Notes: generated by a model not told the origin, from the sequence alone. Shown: positions 35,187-44,509, counted from the stretch's first letter. The stretch is 64,000 nucleotides of DNA from Paenibacillus senegalensis JC66 (GCF_000285515.1 NZ_HE610957.1:1461427-1525426), one strand, 5' to 3'. Program-made: numbers and translations.

Positions 35187-35480
35187 TTTTGTACGATTTG
35201 TCATACAAATGTTGGGTAATCGCACCTAAATCCCATGCATTTGTACGACGTTTCATCTGAAACACTGGCTGCAGCTCCTTAGTAGCTTAAATCCCTGCAT
35301 TTGTACGATTTGTCATACAAATTTCGGGTAATCACACCTTAATCCCATGCATTTGTACGATTTGTCATACAAATGTTGGGTAATCGCACCTCAATCCCCT
35401 GCATTTGTACGACGTTTCATATAAATCTCCGGAAATAGCACTTAAACCCCATACATTTGTACGACGTTTCGTACAAAGCG
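35187..35480 (+). repeat. Six tandem copies of a 52-bp palindrome-bearing unit
   Basis: TTGTACGA begins at 35189, 35241, 35301, 35353, 35405 and 35457: steps of 52 nt except one of 60. In the best copies ATTTGTA and TACAAAT flank 10 nt and can form a hairpin, followed by GGGTAATCGCACCT and AATCCC. The whole unit is conserved, so these are not CRISPR repeats with spacers. A diverged single copy lies at 63731-63773. Confidence 0.85.
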
Positions 35481-35578
35481 CAGGCAACAAGCCCTTTTGA
35501 TTCATCTATATAAGTTGTTTGAACAATATATTGTTCGACTCCAAAACTCCTCTGGGGATTTATCAAAATACCGCAAGA

Positions 35579-35635
35579 AAAAAGGCCTCTCTGCGCCACA
35601 GTTCTTAGATAACACTGTGGCCAGGAGGCCTTCTA
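35579..35635 (-). terminator. Intrinsic terminator of the stalk-domain lipoprotein gene
   Basis: AGGCCTCC with CCACAGT pairs with ACTGTGG and GAGGCCT across a small internal loop, followed on the minus strand by six T residues. It ends about 20 nt after the stop codon. Confidence 0.8.
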
Positions 35636-35654
35636 AACTTCTTATTCCAATTAC

Positions 35655-37148
35655 TTAATTCCGTTCGATAATGACCGCGCGGAATTCATTATCCCAATCC
35701 ACCTCGGCACCAAAGGCTTCAGCTACGAAACGAACAGGTACATAAGTCGTATCATCAGTCAATACAGCCGGTCCTTCCAGCTGAGTTTCGACACCATCGA
35801 TAAGCGCCGTCGTGCTGCCAATGGTTAGAACGATTGTTTTCCCTGTCCAAGCGTCTACAATGTTAACTTGGCGAAGATCGTTGTCCCATTCCACTACAGC
35901 ATCCAATTCCTCAGCTACCAGGCGAACAGGCACCATTGTTTTTTCGGTAACAGGATCGAGGTATGGCTCTCCCCATTTATAATCATGCACATCACCTTCC
36001 CAGACTGGCAGGAAGAGCGACTTAGCGCGAAGATTCAAATCTTCATCCAGAAGCTTGAACAGATCGGATTGACGATCCATGTTAGCAATCAAGAATCCGG
36101 AAGTTAAAGATTCATCTTCAACCGAATAGCCTTTGCTTATATCCAGAAGGTCAGCAGCAATATTGCCATTCAAGTTCCATATATCCTGGTCGGAAGCGAC
36201 CCTGACCGTAACCGGCCCTTCATCACTAAGAATAACTACTACCAGTTCTACAGCAGACTTGCGAATCTGCAATTGCTTATCCACATAGAAATCCATGTTG
36301 ATGTAGTTGTCATCATTAAAGATGGCGGCCAGATCCGGATCATCCTTTAACGTATCAATTTCAGCAGAAAAGACTTCCAGCTCTTCTTTGATAACTTGGT
36401 AAATCTGGTCAACCGCTAATCCATCACCCAATAAGCCAGCAGCTTCTCCACCTTCCATTGGGGCAATAACCAAGGTATAGACCTGTTCGATAATTCCTTT
36501 TAACGCTTCTTCATCAGCCAGTACATTCTCGATGAACTTTTTAAACAGATCAACAACTTCGCTGCCTTTAATTTGCAGGTGAACTTTGTTCAATTCCACC
36601 GGCTCTCCGTTGATATTCTCCTGGACCTTCGTCAGCCCTACCTTAGAAGGGTTAGGGAAGTTGTCAATGATGAACCCACCCAATGAGCGAGCCAGTTCCA
36701 TCGCATTTTCCTCAATGCCTTCAAGACCGAGGCCTGCGTCTTCAAACTCGTTATAGCTCGCATCTACGTAGATGGGTCCTTTTAGCCCTTCCACATCAAA
36801 AGCTACGATTTCTTTATCCATGGAAAAGGAAAATGGAATCTTTCTTTCTCCCAGCAGAACAACTCCGTCCGAGGACATAGTTTCCAAATCCTGAACTTTC
36901 ATGTTCGTAAAGTCAACTCTCAGGTTTTGCAAGAAGGACAGGTCCACGCCTTCTTCAACCAGCCAATCTTCATTAAGGCCGGAAATTTCCAGGCTCACGG
37001 TGCCTGATCCTTCATAGGACTCCAATAATAAGTTGTCCTTTAACGCTTTGTTCAAATCGACGCCGCCAATTCCTTGACACGCTGTCAAAAACAGAACCAT
37101 AGCAGCGAGCCAGCCCGAAAACCAGCGTATGTACTTCTTTTTCCCCAT
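35655..37148 (-). CDS. Lipoprotein with C-terminal stalk (copper amine oxidase N-like) domain
   Basis: 497 residues. Lipoprotein signal (FSGWLAAMVLFLTACQG, Cys at about 24). The long middle part is acidic and of unknown fold, perhaps a LppX/LolA-like shell judging by its beta-strand pattern (weak). The last 110 residues are a stalk domain: TMVPVRLVAEELDAVVEWDN and TYVPVRFVAEAFGAEVDWDN, two related repeats, with TTALIDGVETQLEGPAVLTD between them. Such domains often attach surface proteins to the wall in Paenibacillaceae. Monocistronic; flanked by repeats on both sides. Function unknown. Confidence 0.85.
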   Translation of the reverse strand: MGKKKYIRWFSGWLAAMVLFLTACQGIGGVDLNKALKDNLLLESYEGSGTVSLEISGLNEDWLVEEGVDLSFLQNLRVDFTNMKVQDLETMSSDGVVLLGERKIPFSFSMDKEIVAFDVEGLKGPIYVDASYNEFEDAGLGLEGIEENAMELARSLGGFIIDNFPNPSKVGLTKVQENINGEPVELNKVHLQIKGSEVVDLFKKFIENVLADEEALKGIIEQVYTLVIAPMEGGEAAGLLGDGLAVDQIYQVIKEELEVFSAEIDTLKDDPDLAAIFNDDNYINMDFYVDKQLQIRKSAVELVVVILSDEGPVTVRVASDQDIWNLNGNIAADLLDISKGYSVEDESLTSGFLIANMDRQSDLFKLLDEDLNLRAKSLFLPVWEGDVHDYKWGEPYLDPVTEKTMVPVRLVAEELDAVVEWDNDLRQVNIVDAWTGKTIVLTIGSTTALIDGVETQLEGPAVLTDDTTYVPVRFVAEAFGAEVDWDNEFRAVIIERN

Positions 37149-37668
37149 ACTATCGTCTCCTCCATGAATGTATAATAATTCTTCTCCCCATGTATTACGG
37201 AACGAAAAAGCAAAAGTTTCACAGCCGAATGAATTTCATAAAACAATTTAATCTGCTAGTACAGCGGCACTGCATATCAGCTTGACGGCATGTTCAATGG
37301 CACTGCATGTACCAGCGCTCTATGAAAGAGCAGCACTGCGTGCACAATAACGCCATGTTCCACGGCACCGCATGGTACTAGCGCTCCATGGAAAACCAGT
37401 CTGCATGCTCAGCAAAGCCATGTTCAGCAACGCCATGTTCAGCGATATTTTACATATACCATCTGCTTATCTTTCATTAAACCAATATAGGTCAAAGCAA
37501 AACCAAACGGTTTTGTTTTGTTTGTTTTGTTGGTCTTGGTTTAAACCTTGATTTTTTGTTGTTGGTCTTGACTTCCGGTTTGCCTTTCCACTTCTGGAAA
37601 AAGTTAAGAACCTGATACATGGATTAAGAAAATTTAGGGAATGGATAACACGTAGGAGGTGCTCCTGG
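37149..37668. repeat. Gene-free stretch with a degenerate 65-bp tandem duplication
   Basis: No gene seen. Two diverged units start at 37286 (CGGCATGTTCAATGGCACTG) and 37351 (CGCCATGTTCCACGGCACCG), each continuing ...AGCGCTC.ATG...; shorter copies of GCCATGTTCAGC follow to 37445. At 37490-37570 there is a T/G-rich low-complexity tract around GGTTTTGTTTTGTTTG. Confidence 0.6.
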
Positions 37669-39168
37669 ATGAGCAGAACTTCACAAAAAGCAGTAACAGA
37701 GAGCAAATGGGTACGAAGAGCGGCTTTATTGTTCGTGCTGGTTCGTTCCATTTACAGAACGCTAGGAAACGTCGTCCTCCGGAATTCGAGCCAGCATTCC
37801 TTACGTTCCAAGCTATTCCCCTCCGGAAAGGAAATGGAAATATCCAATCTCGACCGCCGGATCATCCGCAAGCCATTGGCAGACCAGTTGACCATATCGG
37901 CCTCTCTGACCGACGCCGAAGGAGCCGAATCTCGGGCTTTGCTGCAAACCTCACCCGCTATCCCGTTCGACCGCTTAACCGCTGAGGAACTGCAATGGGT
38001 AGAGACGATCCGGGAGCATACGGAAACCGCCAACCGGAATAACCTTACGCGCACGCAGGCCTACTTGGATATATATTTAAAGCATCCCGAGCTTCACTGG
38101 GCTTTTCTTGCTCATATGGTATCGCGGAACGGCGGCTGGAATATGACCGATTTACGGGGAGACCTGCTCTCTCGTTTGCTCGATAAAGAACAGATCGAAG
38201 CGTTGTTTGCCTTGCTGGAAAAAGCGAATGCGCTCATTTTTCAGGACGCTTACCCGCAGCTGCTGCTCTATGCGGAAAGCAAACGCCAGGGCAAGCCCTT
38301 GTTTGCTTTGCTTCCCCATTTTGGCGTATCCCGCTTTATGCTTCCGCTGTGGGAGCAGTTTTGGAAGGAAGGGCATGAGCCCTTGCTCGCCATCGGCCTG
38401 ATTATTAATGAACAGCAGTATATCCAGCGTCGGGTGGTTGAAAATAAAGAGCTGCAAAGTAAAGCATACCCCCATTCATGGGAGAGGATTATGCAGGCGG
38501 CTTTGCAGCTGAACCAAATCGTGTTTCCTTGGCTGCCCGAGTCCGCCAAGGAGACGCTGCGGCCGCTGTCTGCAGCTAACCATCCAGCCCCGACCACACA
38601 GTTGTTTGGCCGCGTGCTGGAGAACTTCTCCGATTTGCAGGAGCGCATCGAATTCGGCAAACAGCTGTATGCTCTGCTGTTTGCCGACCCTGCGCGGCAC
38701 CGCGGCTTCCTCCGCTTCGCTCAAGCCGTGCCGCACAGCGGCTCTCGTGCGGACTATTGGCCGCACGTATTCACCGCTGCGCCAGCGCACGCGGCGGACG
38801 CGCAGGCGCGCGGCGCGGTGCGGCCTGCTGAGCCGCAGCATGCGGGCGCACAGGCGGGCGCGCATGCGGCCGAGCCGACGCGGGCGGCGCAGGCAGGCGC
38901 GCAGCAGCGCAGCAGCCTCGCCGCGGGCGACGGGCGCGACGCCGCGCATGCGGCCGCCCAGCGGCACGCCAGCCCGGCGCTTGGCGACGCGTGGCCCGAC
39001 CGGACACTCGGCGAGGTGGAGCGGTATGACTGGTTTGGCGATCTGTCTGCGATCGCCTACCTCACTACCGCGAAGCTGGCCGAGCCGGTCGACATCACGC
39101 GTGAGCACAGCGCCTGCTGGCGCAAGCTGGAGCTGGCCGCAGCCGCGCGCGAGCTAGCGGCCGAGTAG
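37669..39168 (+). CDS. DUF2515 protein with an alanine-rich, GC-rich insert
   Basis: 499 residues. The core matches the YppC/DUF2515 family as I know it: NNLTRTQAYLDIYLKHPELH and HWAFLAHMVSRNGGWNMTDL, then LLSRLLDKEQ. No signal peptide. Between about residues 365 and 445 lies a low-complexity Ala/Arg/Gly/Gln/His stretch (AHAADAQARGAVRPAEPQHA and on), whose DNA is far more GC-rich than the rest. The end (RYDWFGDLSAIAYLTTAKLA) is family-like again. ATG with GGAGGTG upstream. Its last 15 nt overlap the convergent flippase gene. Function unknown. Confidence 0.85.
   Translation: MSRTSQKAVTESKWVRRAALLFVLVRSIYRTLGNVVLRNSSQHSLRSKLFPSGKEMEISNLDRRIIRKPLADQLTISASLTDAEGAESRALLQTSPAIPFDRLTAEELQWVETIREHTETANRNNLTRTQAYLDIYLKHPELHWAFLAHMVSRNGGWNMTDLRGDLLSRLLDKEQIEALFALLEKANALIFQDAYPQLLLYAESKRQGKPLFALLPHFGVSRFMLPLWEQFWKEGHEPLLAIGLIINEQQYIQRRVVENKELQSKAYPHSWERIMQAALQLNQIVFPWLPESAKETLRPLSAANHPAPTTQLFGRVLENFSDLQERIEFGKQLYALLFADPARHRGFLRFAQAVPHSGSRADYWPHVFTAAPAHAADAQARGAVRPAEPQHAGAQAGAHAAEPTRAAQAGAQQRSSLAAGDGRDAAHAAAQRHASPALGDAWPDRTLGEVERYDWFGDLSAIAYLTTAKLAEPVDITREHSACWRKLELAAAARELAAE
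38770..39000 (+). other. GC-rich low-complexity insert in the DUF2515 gene
   Basis: Almost entirely GCG, GCC, CGC and CAG codons, giving Ala-rich protein in this frame and long spurious frames on the other five. Its base composition is quite unlike the surrounding gene. Confidence 0.85.
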
Positions 39169-40776
39169 CGCCGCGCCTTTGCGCAGCAGCTTGCGGAGAG
39201 GCCCCGGAAGGCGATCCAGCTCTTCCGGTTTGATAACCCGCAGGCCGATCAGGAGAGCGATGAACAGCGCTGTAACCAGGCCGCCAGTGATGCCTGCGGT
39301 CAAGAAATAGCCAAGCTTGAACGGCCAATCGTGAATCAAAGCATGCAGACCGCGTTCCACAGCGAAGCCGGCTGTAAACGACACGGCCGCAATGAACAAC
39401 AGGCGAATCCACCGCGGCAGCGTCAGCACCCGGAATCTTACCCGCTGTCGCAGCACCCGCAAGTTTAACAGCATCATCGTAATAAAGCAGAGCGCGGTTG
39501 CCGTTACGATCCCGTATATTCCGAGCCAAGGTGCCAGTATAAAGCTGAAAGCGACCTTGATGACAATACCGGCAACGACATTGACGATCAATGGACGCAT
39601 TAGACCGATCCCCATCAAGATAGCGCCTGATGTCTGCATCAAAATTTGGAACAGCGCGGTAAGCGTCAAAAATACGATCACCCCGGTTCCCTTCTCATCG
39701 GGAAAAAGCAGCCCGTTGACAGAACGGCCGGCAGCAGCAATAGCCAGAATGACCGGCAGCCCGGTAAGCAGCGATATCTGCAGCGCTTTTGATGCCTGGC
39801 GGTTGACCTGAGTCAAGTCTTTGCGCGCATAAGCAGCCGATACGATCGGCACGATCGATTGACTTAAAGCGATTGCCAGAATGATCGGAATCCCGGCAAG
39901 CGACTGAGCCCGTCCAGTCAAAATCCCCAGCTCATCCTTGGCCTGGTCTGCGCCAATCGTATCCTGCAGCAGCGGAATCACCGTGGAGCTGTCAATGAAA
40001 TAAATAAGCGGCACAGCTATGGAGAACAAGACAATCGGCACCGACAAACGGAAAATATCGCGATAGATGACTCCGTAAGAAAGCTGCCGCGCTTTCTCCC
40101 AGCCGGATGGAGTAGGGGTTCTTCCGTGCTCCTCATCCTTGGCCCGCAGCAGCTTATAAAACATGTACAGAATGGCGAAAGCTCCAACGCTGCCCATCAC
40201 TCCGCCAAATGAAGCTCCGGCGACCGCCCAGTCATGCCCCCAGTCCAACTGAAGCAGCAAGTAAGCAAGCCCAATCGCCGTAATCAGGCGCAGCACCTGC
40301 TCAATAATTTGCGAAATTCCGTTCGGCATCATGCGCTGCCTGCCCTGGAAGTATCCGCGCATAATCGCAATCAGCGGAAACAGCAGCAGCGCCGGAGCTA
40401 GAGCGCGAATCGCAAGCACCGCAGATTCATCCCCTACCTTGCTCGCATATAACGGGGCAAACAGAATGAGCAGGATGGTCATAAAAGCTCCGGCGGCTAT
40501 AGCAAACATCACCGCAGCCTTGTATACGCGCTCTGCTTCCGCATACCTTCCCAATTCCATTCTTTCAGACACCATTTTGCTTAATGCGCTCGGAATTCCG
40601 GCGGTAGCTACTGTCATCAATATAGTATAAATATTGAACGCTATGCCGAAGGTTGCCATGCCGCTATCACCGATCAAGTGAATCAGCGGCACCTTCTGCA
40701 CCACTCCCAGCACTCTGGCGACCAGCGCCGCCACAGCGAGAATCAGCGTTCCTTTGATTAAGGAATCCTTGGACAC
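39154..40776 (-). CDS. MOP-superfamily flippase, YtgP/MurJ-SpoVB type
   Basis: 540-residue integral membrane protein with about 14 helices. Polysaccharide-biosynthesis flippase family; the start (SLIKGTLILAVAALVARVLGVVQKVPLIHLIGDSGMA, in part) and the loop GYFQGRQRMMPNGISQIIEQ are typical of YtgP/SpoVB proteins, which flip lipid II or related precursors. Bacillus YtgP, of about the same length, acts as a MurJ. GTG start 6 nt after AAGAAGGG. Overlaps the 3' end of the convergent DUF2515 gene. Sporulation-specific SpoVB function cannot be excluded. Confidence 0.85.
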   Translation of the reverse strand: MSKDSLIKGTLILAVAALVARVLGVVQKVPLIHLIGDSGMATFGIAFNIYTILMTVATAGIPSALSKMVSERMELGRYAEAERVYKAAVMFAIAAGAFMTILLILFAPLYASKVGDESAVLAIRALAPALLLFPLIAIMRGYFQGRQRMMPNGISQIIEQVLRLITAIGLAYLLLQLDWGHDWAVAGASFGGVMGSVGAFAILYMFYKLLRAKDEEHGRTPTPSGWEKARQLSYGVIYRDIFRLSVPIVLFSIAVPLIYFIDSSTVIPLLQDTIGADQAKDELGILTGRAQSLAGIPIILAIALSQSIVPIVSAAYARKDLTQVNRQASKALQISLLTGLPVILAIAAAGRSVNGLLFPDEKGTGVIVFLTLTALFQILMQTSGAILMGIGLMRPLIVNVVAGIVIKVAFSFILAPWLGIYGIVTATALCFITMMLLNLRVLRQRVRFRVLTLPRWIRLLFIAAVSFTAGFAVERGLHALIHDWPFKLGYFLTAGITGGLVTALFIALLIGLRVIKPEELDRLPGPLRKLLRKGAALLGR

Positions 40777-40803
40777 CTGAAACCCTTCTTCCTAATTCAC
40801 GTT

Positions 40804-41283
40804 TTACAGCACCCAGATGAAAAATAGAACGATCATGATCATCTGGAGGATGATCTTAGCAATCACACTTGAGAAAAATCCGACCACTGAACCAATCCCC
40901 GATTTGATCGCCAGATCCGGCCGAGTTCCGGACAGCAGCTCTCCGAGCACCGCGCCGATAAAAGGGCCCAAAATCAATCCGGCAAACGGAATGACAAAGG
41001 GGCCGACGAGCACCCCGATCATACTGCCGATGACCGATGCCCGATTGCCGCCAAACTTTTTAACGCCCATAGCACTGATTAAGTAATCGGCTACAATCAC
41101 CGCCACGACAATGCCCGTCTGAATCGCCCAAAACCAAAATCCGAAAGGGGCAAAGCTAAAAAACCAGCCGTAAACGAAAAAAGCGGCATACACCGCCAAA
41201 ACTCCGGGAAGAATGGGATACACGGTACCTAGCATCCCTACGACAAACAAGATAATGATCAGTGCCCAACCTAGAATCTCCAT
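40804..41283 (-). CDS. DUF456 membrane protein
   Basis: 159 residues, four or five membrane helices rich in Gly/Ile/Val. Seen: GTVYPILPGVLAVYAAFFVYG near the N-terminus, KKFGGNRASVIGSMIGVLVG and PFAGLILGPFIGAVLGELLSG, a glycine-zipper-like part characteristic of the DUF456 family (YqgC in Bacillus). GGGAGGG precedes the ATG. The flippase gene follows 27 nt downstream on the same strand, so they are likely co-transcribed. Function unknown. Confidence 0.85.
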   Translation of the reverse strand: MEILGWALIIILFVVGMLGTVYPILPGVLAVYAAFFVYGWFFSFAPFGFWFWAIQTGIVVAVIVADYLISAMGVKKFGGNRASVIGSMIGVLVGPFVIPFAGLILGPFIGAVLGELLSGTRPDLAIKSGIGSVVGFFSSVIAKIILQMIMIVLFFIWVL

Positions 41284-41322
41284 GCGTTTACCCTCCCGCT
41301 CAACCCTTATTTCGCTTCTTAA

Positions 41323-42063
41323 TTACTCGGCCCCGCCAAAAATATATTTCTGAATCGCCTTGGCTACGCCATCTTCCTCGTTCGTATCCGTAACGGTATC
41401 AGCAGCAAGCTTCACGGCGTCCTGGGCATTTCCCATGGCGATGCCGAGCCCGGCTTCTTTAATCATTGTCATATCGTTTTGGCTGTCCCCCATGGCGATG
41501 ACCTCCTGCATTTTAATGCCCAGCAGGTTGCACACCTCCATAATTCCACTCGCTTTGCTAACCCCTTTCGGGTTCAGCTCAAGATTGGTCAAATTCGAAT
41601 TGGTAATCTCAAATATTCCCCAATCCTCCAAGCGGTCGCGAACCTGCTTCAGCCGCTCAAGATCTTCAGTCGCAAACCCGAACTTCAGCCATTCATGCTT
41701 TTCCACATTGCCGGTCCAATTCTCTTTATTATACAAACCATCGACAGCATAGCTCCAATACCATACGCCGAACTCTTTAGCCATCTCAGCCAATTGACTT
41801 ATCCATTCGTTTTTCATTAACGTTCTTTTCAGCAAAATGCCGGGTGAACCCCACACTTCCCCGCCGTTTACGGCAACGATCGGGGATTTCAAGTCCATTT
41901 GCTCGATGTAAGGGGAGATGTTCTGAATCCCTCTCCCTGTAGAAAACATTACCGTGACACCAGCGTCAATCGCCTTGTTAACCCATTTTCGGTTGGCTTC
42001 TGAAATCGTGTGCTCTTTGGTTAAAAACGTCCCATCCATGTCTAACGCAACTAGTTTGTACAA
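41323..42063 (-). CDS. Cof-type HAD phosphatase
   Basis: 246-residue haloacid-dehalogenase-type hydrolase, subclass IIB, acting on small phosphorylated metabolites. Motif I: LVALDMDGTFLTKEH (nucleophile and acid Asp); motif II: MFSTGRG; Lys in the NPKGVSKASG region; motif IV: AMGDSQNDMTMIKEAGLGIAMGNA, in part. The start is best placed at a TTG (protein beginning YKLVALDMDGT), 11 nt after GGAGG; an upstream GTG lies inside the ribosome site. Probably in one unit with the DUF456 and flippase genes. Confidence 0.9.
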   Translation of the reverse strand: MYKLVALDMDGTFLTKEHTISEANRKWVNKAIDAGVTVMFSTGRGIQNISPYIEQMDLKSPIVAVNGGEVWGSPGILLKRTLMKNEWISQLAEMAKEFGVWYWSYAVDGLYNKENWTGNVEKHEWLKFGFATEDLERLKQVRDRLEDWGIFEITNSNLTNLELNPKGVSKASGIMEVCNLLGIKMQEVIAMGDSQNDMTMIKEAGLGIAMGNAQDAVKLAADTVTDTNEEDGVAKAIQKYIFGGAE

Positions 42064-42157
42064 GCTGAATTCTCCCTCCACTTCATTTTGCTGCTACCTC
42101 ATTTATAATGGAATCCGCGTTCACAGCTCTTCGCCAGAACGCGGACAACCCGCTGAA

Positions 42158-44047
42158 TTAAACAGCCCCCGAACTAGCTGGCCGGATAACCTGCCCGCTT
42201 TGTCCCATCATATAAGTGCTGTGCCATAAAGCAAATACATAGAGAACCCACAGCCTTCTCGCATAATCGCCTTCGCCCTGGCGATGCTTTCGGGCCATTT
42301 GCTCAACAGCGTCCAGATTGACAAAGTCCCCTATTCCTCCTGAGAGAATTTGTTCAAGCACGACCTCTCCGCTTTTTCCCTTCAGCCAATCGCGCATCGG
42401 AACGGGAAAACCAAGCTTCGGACGCTGGAGAATAAATTCCGGAATAATCCCTTCCATCGCTTTACGAAATATATATTTCGTCGTGCCCTGCATTAGACGG
42501 TAATCGGCTGGAATTTGCCTTGCCAGCTCGAACAACTCCTTATCGAGAAAGGGAACTCTCAATTCCAAGGAATGCGCCATCGTCATTTTATCTGCCTTCA
42601 TAAGAATGTCACCCGGCAGCCACAGGTTCATATCAATGTACTGCATCCGGCTGACCGGATCCAAATGGCGGGTCCGGCTGTAAAATTGTTCGGCAATTTG
42701 TACAGGCTGCAGGTGTTGCCGCAAGAGCTCACGTCCACCCTGCACAATCTCTGCTTTCATATCTTCCGTGAAAATTTTGGCATTGCCCAAAAAACGCTCT
42801 TCCAGAGGTGTCGTCCCTCTCAGCAAGTAATTTTTGCCGGGCACGCCTGCAGGAAGCCACGCTGCCATACGGTGCAGCAGCCGTTTAACCGGCAGCGGCA
42901 GCCAGGAAAGCGGGCGCAGTGCCAGCGGCTCACGATAGATCCGGTAGCCTCCGAACAGCTCGTCCGCGCCTTCGCCGGAAAGCACGACCGTAACATGCTG
43001 GCGTGCCAGCTCGGCCACATGGTAGAGGGCAATAGCCGATGGATCGGCTACCGGCTCGTCCTGATGCCAGATAGCTTTGGGCACAGACGCGAAGAAATCC
43101 CGCTCGCTAATTACTTTGTCATAATGCTCAGTGCCGAGCGCCTGCGCCGTTTCGCGGGCAATCACCGTCTCATTGTTCGCTCCTTCGAAGCCGACCGAGA
43201 ACGTGCGGATCGGCTCTATACTGCGCATATACGATGCGATCGTGGTCGAGTCAATCCCGCTGGAAAGAAAGCAGCCGCGCTCCACATCGCTCTGCATGTG
43301 ATGAATGACGGAATCCTTCAGCTTCTCCCGGATTTCTTCCACATAATCATCAAGCGATCTGGACACTGGTGCAAACATCGGGTCCCAGTAGCGTTCGATG
43401 GACATCTCTCCATCCGGTGTTACGGTTATCGTATGACCGGGCGGAAGCTTACGGATGCCCGCAAACATCGTCATCGGCTCAGGCACATACTGAAAGGTCA
43501 AATAGTTGTAAAATGCCTCCCGCTCCACAGCCTGCCCGCAATCACCGGCAGCCAGCAAGCTTTTAATTTCAGAGCCGAAGGCGAATCTTTCAGGAGACGT
43601 GCTGTAATAAAACGGCTTTATGCCAAAGTGGTCCCTCGCTCCGAACAGCAGTTTTTTTCTGCGGTCCCAAATAACAAACCCGAACATGCCTCTAAGCTTC
43701 TTCACGCATTCCCGTCCGTACTCTTCATATAAATGGACAATCGTCTCCGTATCACTCTGTGTTCGAAACTGGTGGCCCTTGCCTTCCAGTTCCTGGCGCA
43801 ATTCTTTATAATTATAAATCTCCCCATTGAACACAATCCAAACCGAATCGTCCTCATTGGCGAGCGGCTGATGCCCCTCCTGCAAGTCAATAATTGATAA
43901 GCGGCGGAAGCCGAGGCCAATGCCCGGATCCGTCCAGAATCCACTATCGTCGGGACCGCGATGCTCTATTATATCCGTCATCCCTTTTAGTTGCTCTATT
44001 GAAGGCTCTCTCTCCGAGAAATACATCAGTCCAGCTATTCCGCACAT
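42158..44047 (-). CDS. asnB: Asparagine synthetase (glutamine-hydrolysing)
   Basis: Makes asparagine from aspartate, ATP and glutamine. 629 residues. N-terminal class II glutaminase domain with the nucleophile directly after the initiator Met (MCGIAGL), HRGPDDSGFW, and FNGEIYNY; C-terminal ATP-pyrophosphatase domain with LSSGIDSTTIAS and SVGFEG. The ATG giving MCGIAG is required by the chemistry, and GGAGAGGG lies before it. Length agrees with Bacillus AsnB/AsnO-type enzymes. Asn synthetases of this type can also amidate cell-wall components, and penicillin-binding-protein genes follow upstream, but this is only context. Confidence 0.95.
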   Translation of the reverse strand: MCGIAGLMYFSEREPSIEQLKGMTDIIEHRGPDDSGFWTDPGIGLGFRRLSIIDLQEGHQPLANEDDSVWIVFNGEIYNYKELRQELEGKGHQFRTQSDTETIVHLYEEYGRECVKKLRGMFGFVIWDRRKKLLFGARDHFGIKPFYYSTSPERFAFGSEIKSLLAAGDCGQAVEREAFYNYLTFQYVPEPMTMFAGIRKLPPGHTITVTPDGEMSIERYWDPMFAPVSRSLDDYVEEIREKLKDSVIHHMQSDVERGCFLSSGIDSTTIASYMRSIEPIRTFSVGFEGANNETVIARETAQALGTEHYDKVISERDFFASVPKAIWHQDEPVADPSAIALYHVAELARQHVTVVLSGEGADELFGGYRIYREPLALRPLSWLPLPVKRLLHRMAAWLPAGVPGKNYLLRGTTPLEERFLGNAKIFTEDMKAEIVQGGRELLRQHLQPVQIAEQFYSRTRHLDPVSRMQYIDMNLWLPGDILMKADKMTMAHSLELRVPFLDKELFELARQIPADYRLMQGTTKYIFRKAMEGIIPEFILQRPKLGFPVPMRDWLKGKSGEVVLEQILSGGIGDFVNLDAVEQMARKHRQGEGDYARRLWVLYVFALWHSTYMMGQSGQVIRPASSGAV

Positions 44048-44398
44048 GCTTACCCTCTCCAAACGTTGTCTTATATGGATATGTAATCCGAACTATGTAA
44101 CGAAAGCACCAGCATTGTGGTGAAAACTAATCATTGTTAGATAGCCGCGATCATTCTTCTGATCGCTGTTATGCATCTTGCACATCTATAAAGCTTGCCA
44201 ATGTCTAAGTATACCATACCCTAGGCTGCTTGCGAAAACGTCACCCGGAAAAATTAATTTTGCTATCCTCTAACCGGCAGCGCGCAGGGTGGTTGGCATC
44301 TTCTATTTAAAGGCGGCTCCACCCTGTTTACAAACTCTGTGAATCCTTCACTGCAACAGCGATGCCGGCTAAGAGGGAATTGGCAGAGAAGCCACGCT
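44048..44398. other. Intergenic region upstream of asnB
   Basis: No gene seen. A TATAAG near 44075 on the minus strand with TTACAT-like sequence upstream could be the asnB promoter; weak. Confidence 0.35.
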
Positions 44399-44509
44399 TC
44401 ACCCCCATAAAGTGAAAATCCATGCACCGTGACATTCAGCCATAATTAGTAAATAACATACACTTAGCGCTATTCGGTACAGTGGTGCTTTTTTTAAGCG
44501 AATCTCCAT
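44399..44509 (-). CDS. Possible small membrane peptide (36 aa)
   Basis: MEIRLKKAPLYRIALSVCYL followed by LIMAECHGAWIFTLWG: a short basic start and one hydrophobic helix. AGGAGAGTGGGG stands before the ATG at good distance, the main support. The frame is also open further upstream, without a second ribosome site. Function unknown; a chance ORF remains possible. Confidence 0.45.
   Translation of the reverse strand: MEIRLKKAPLYRIALSVCYLLIMAECHGAWIFTLWG

Noticed and set aside
35187..35480. CRISPR array
   Set aside because: The whole 52-bp unit is similar between copies; no unique spacers and no cas genes in the window.
38476..39108. Overlapping Arg/Pro-rich frames on both strands in the DUF2515 gene
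   Set aside because: Produced by the GC-rich insert, which lacks stop codons in all frames.
42515..43732. 405-codon plus-strand frame opposite asnB
   Set aside because: Asparagine synthetase on the other strand is certain, and the antisense product has random composition rich in His/Arg/Gln.
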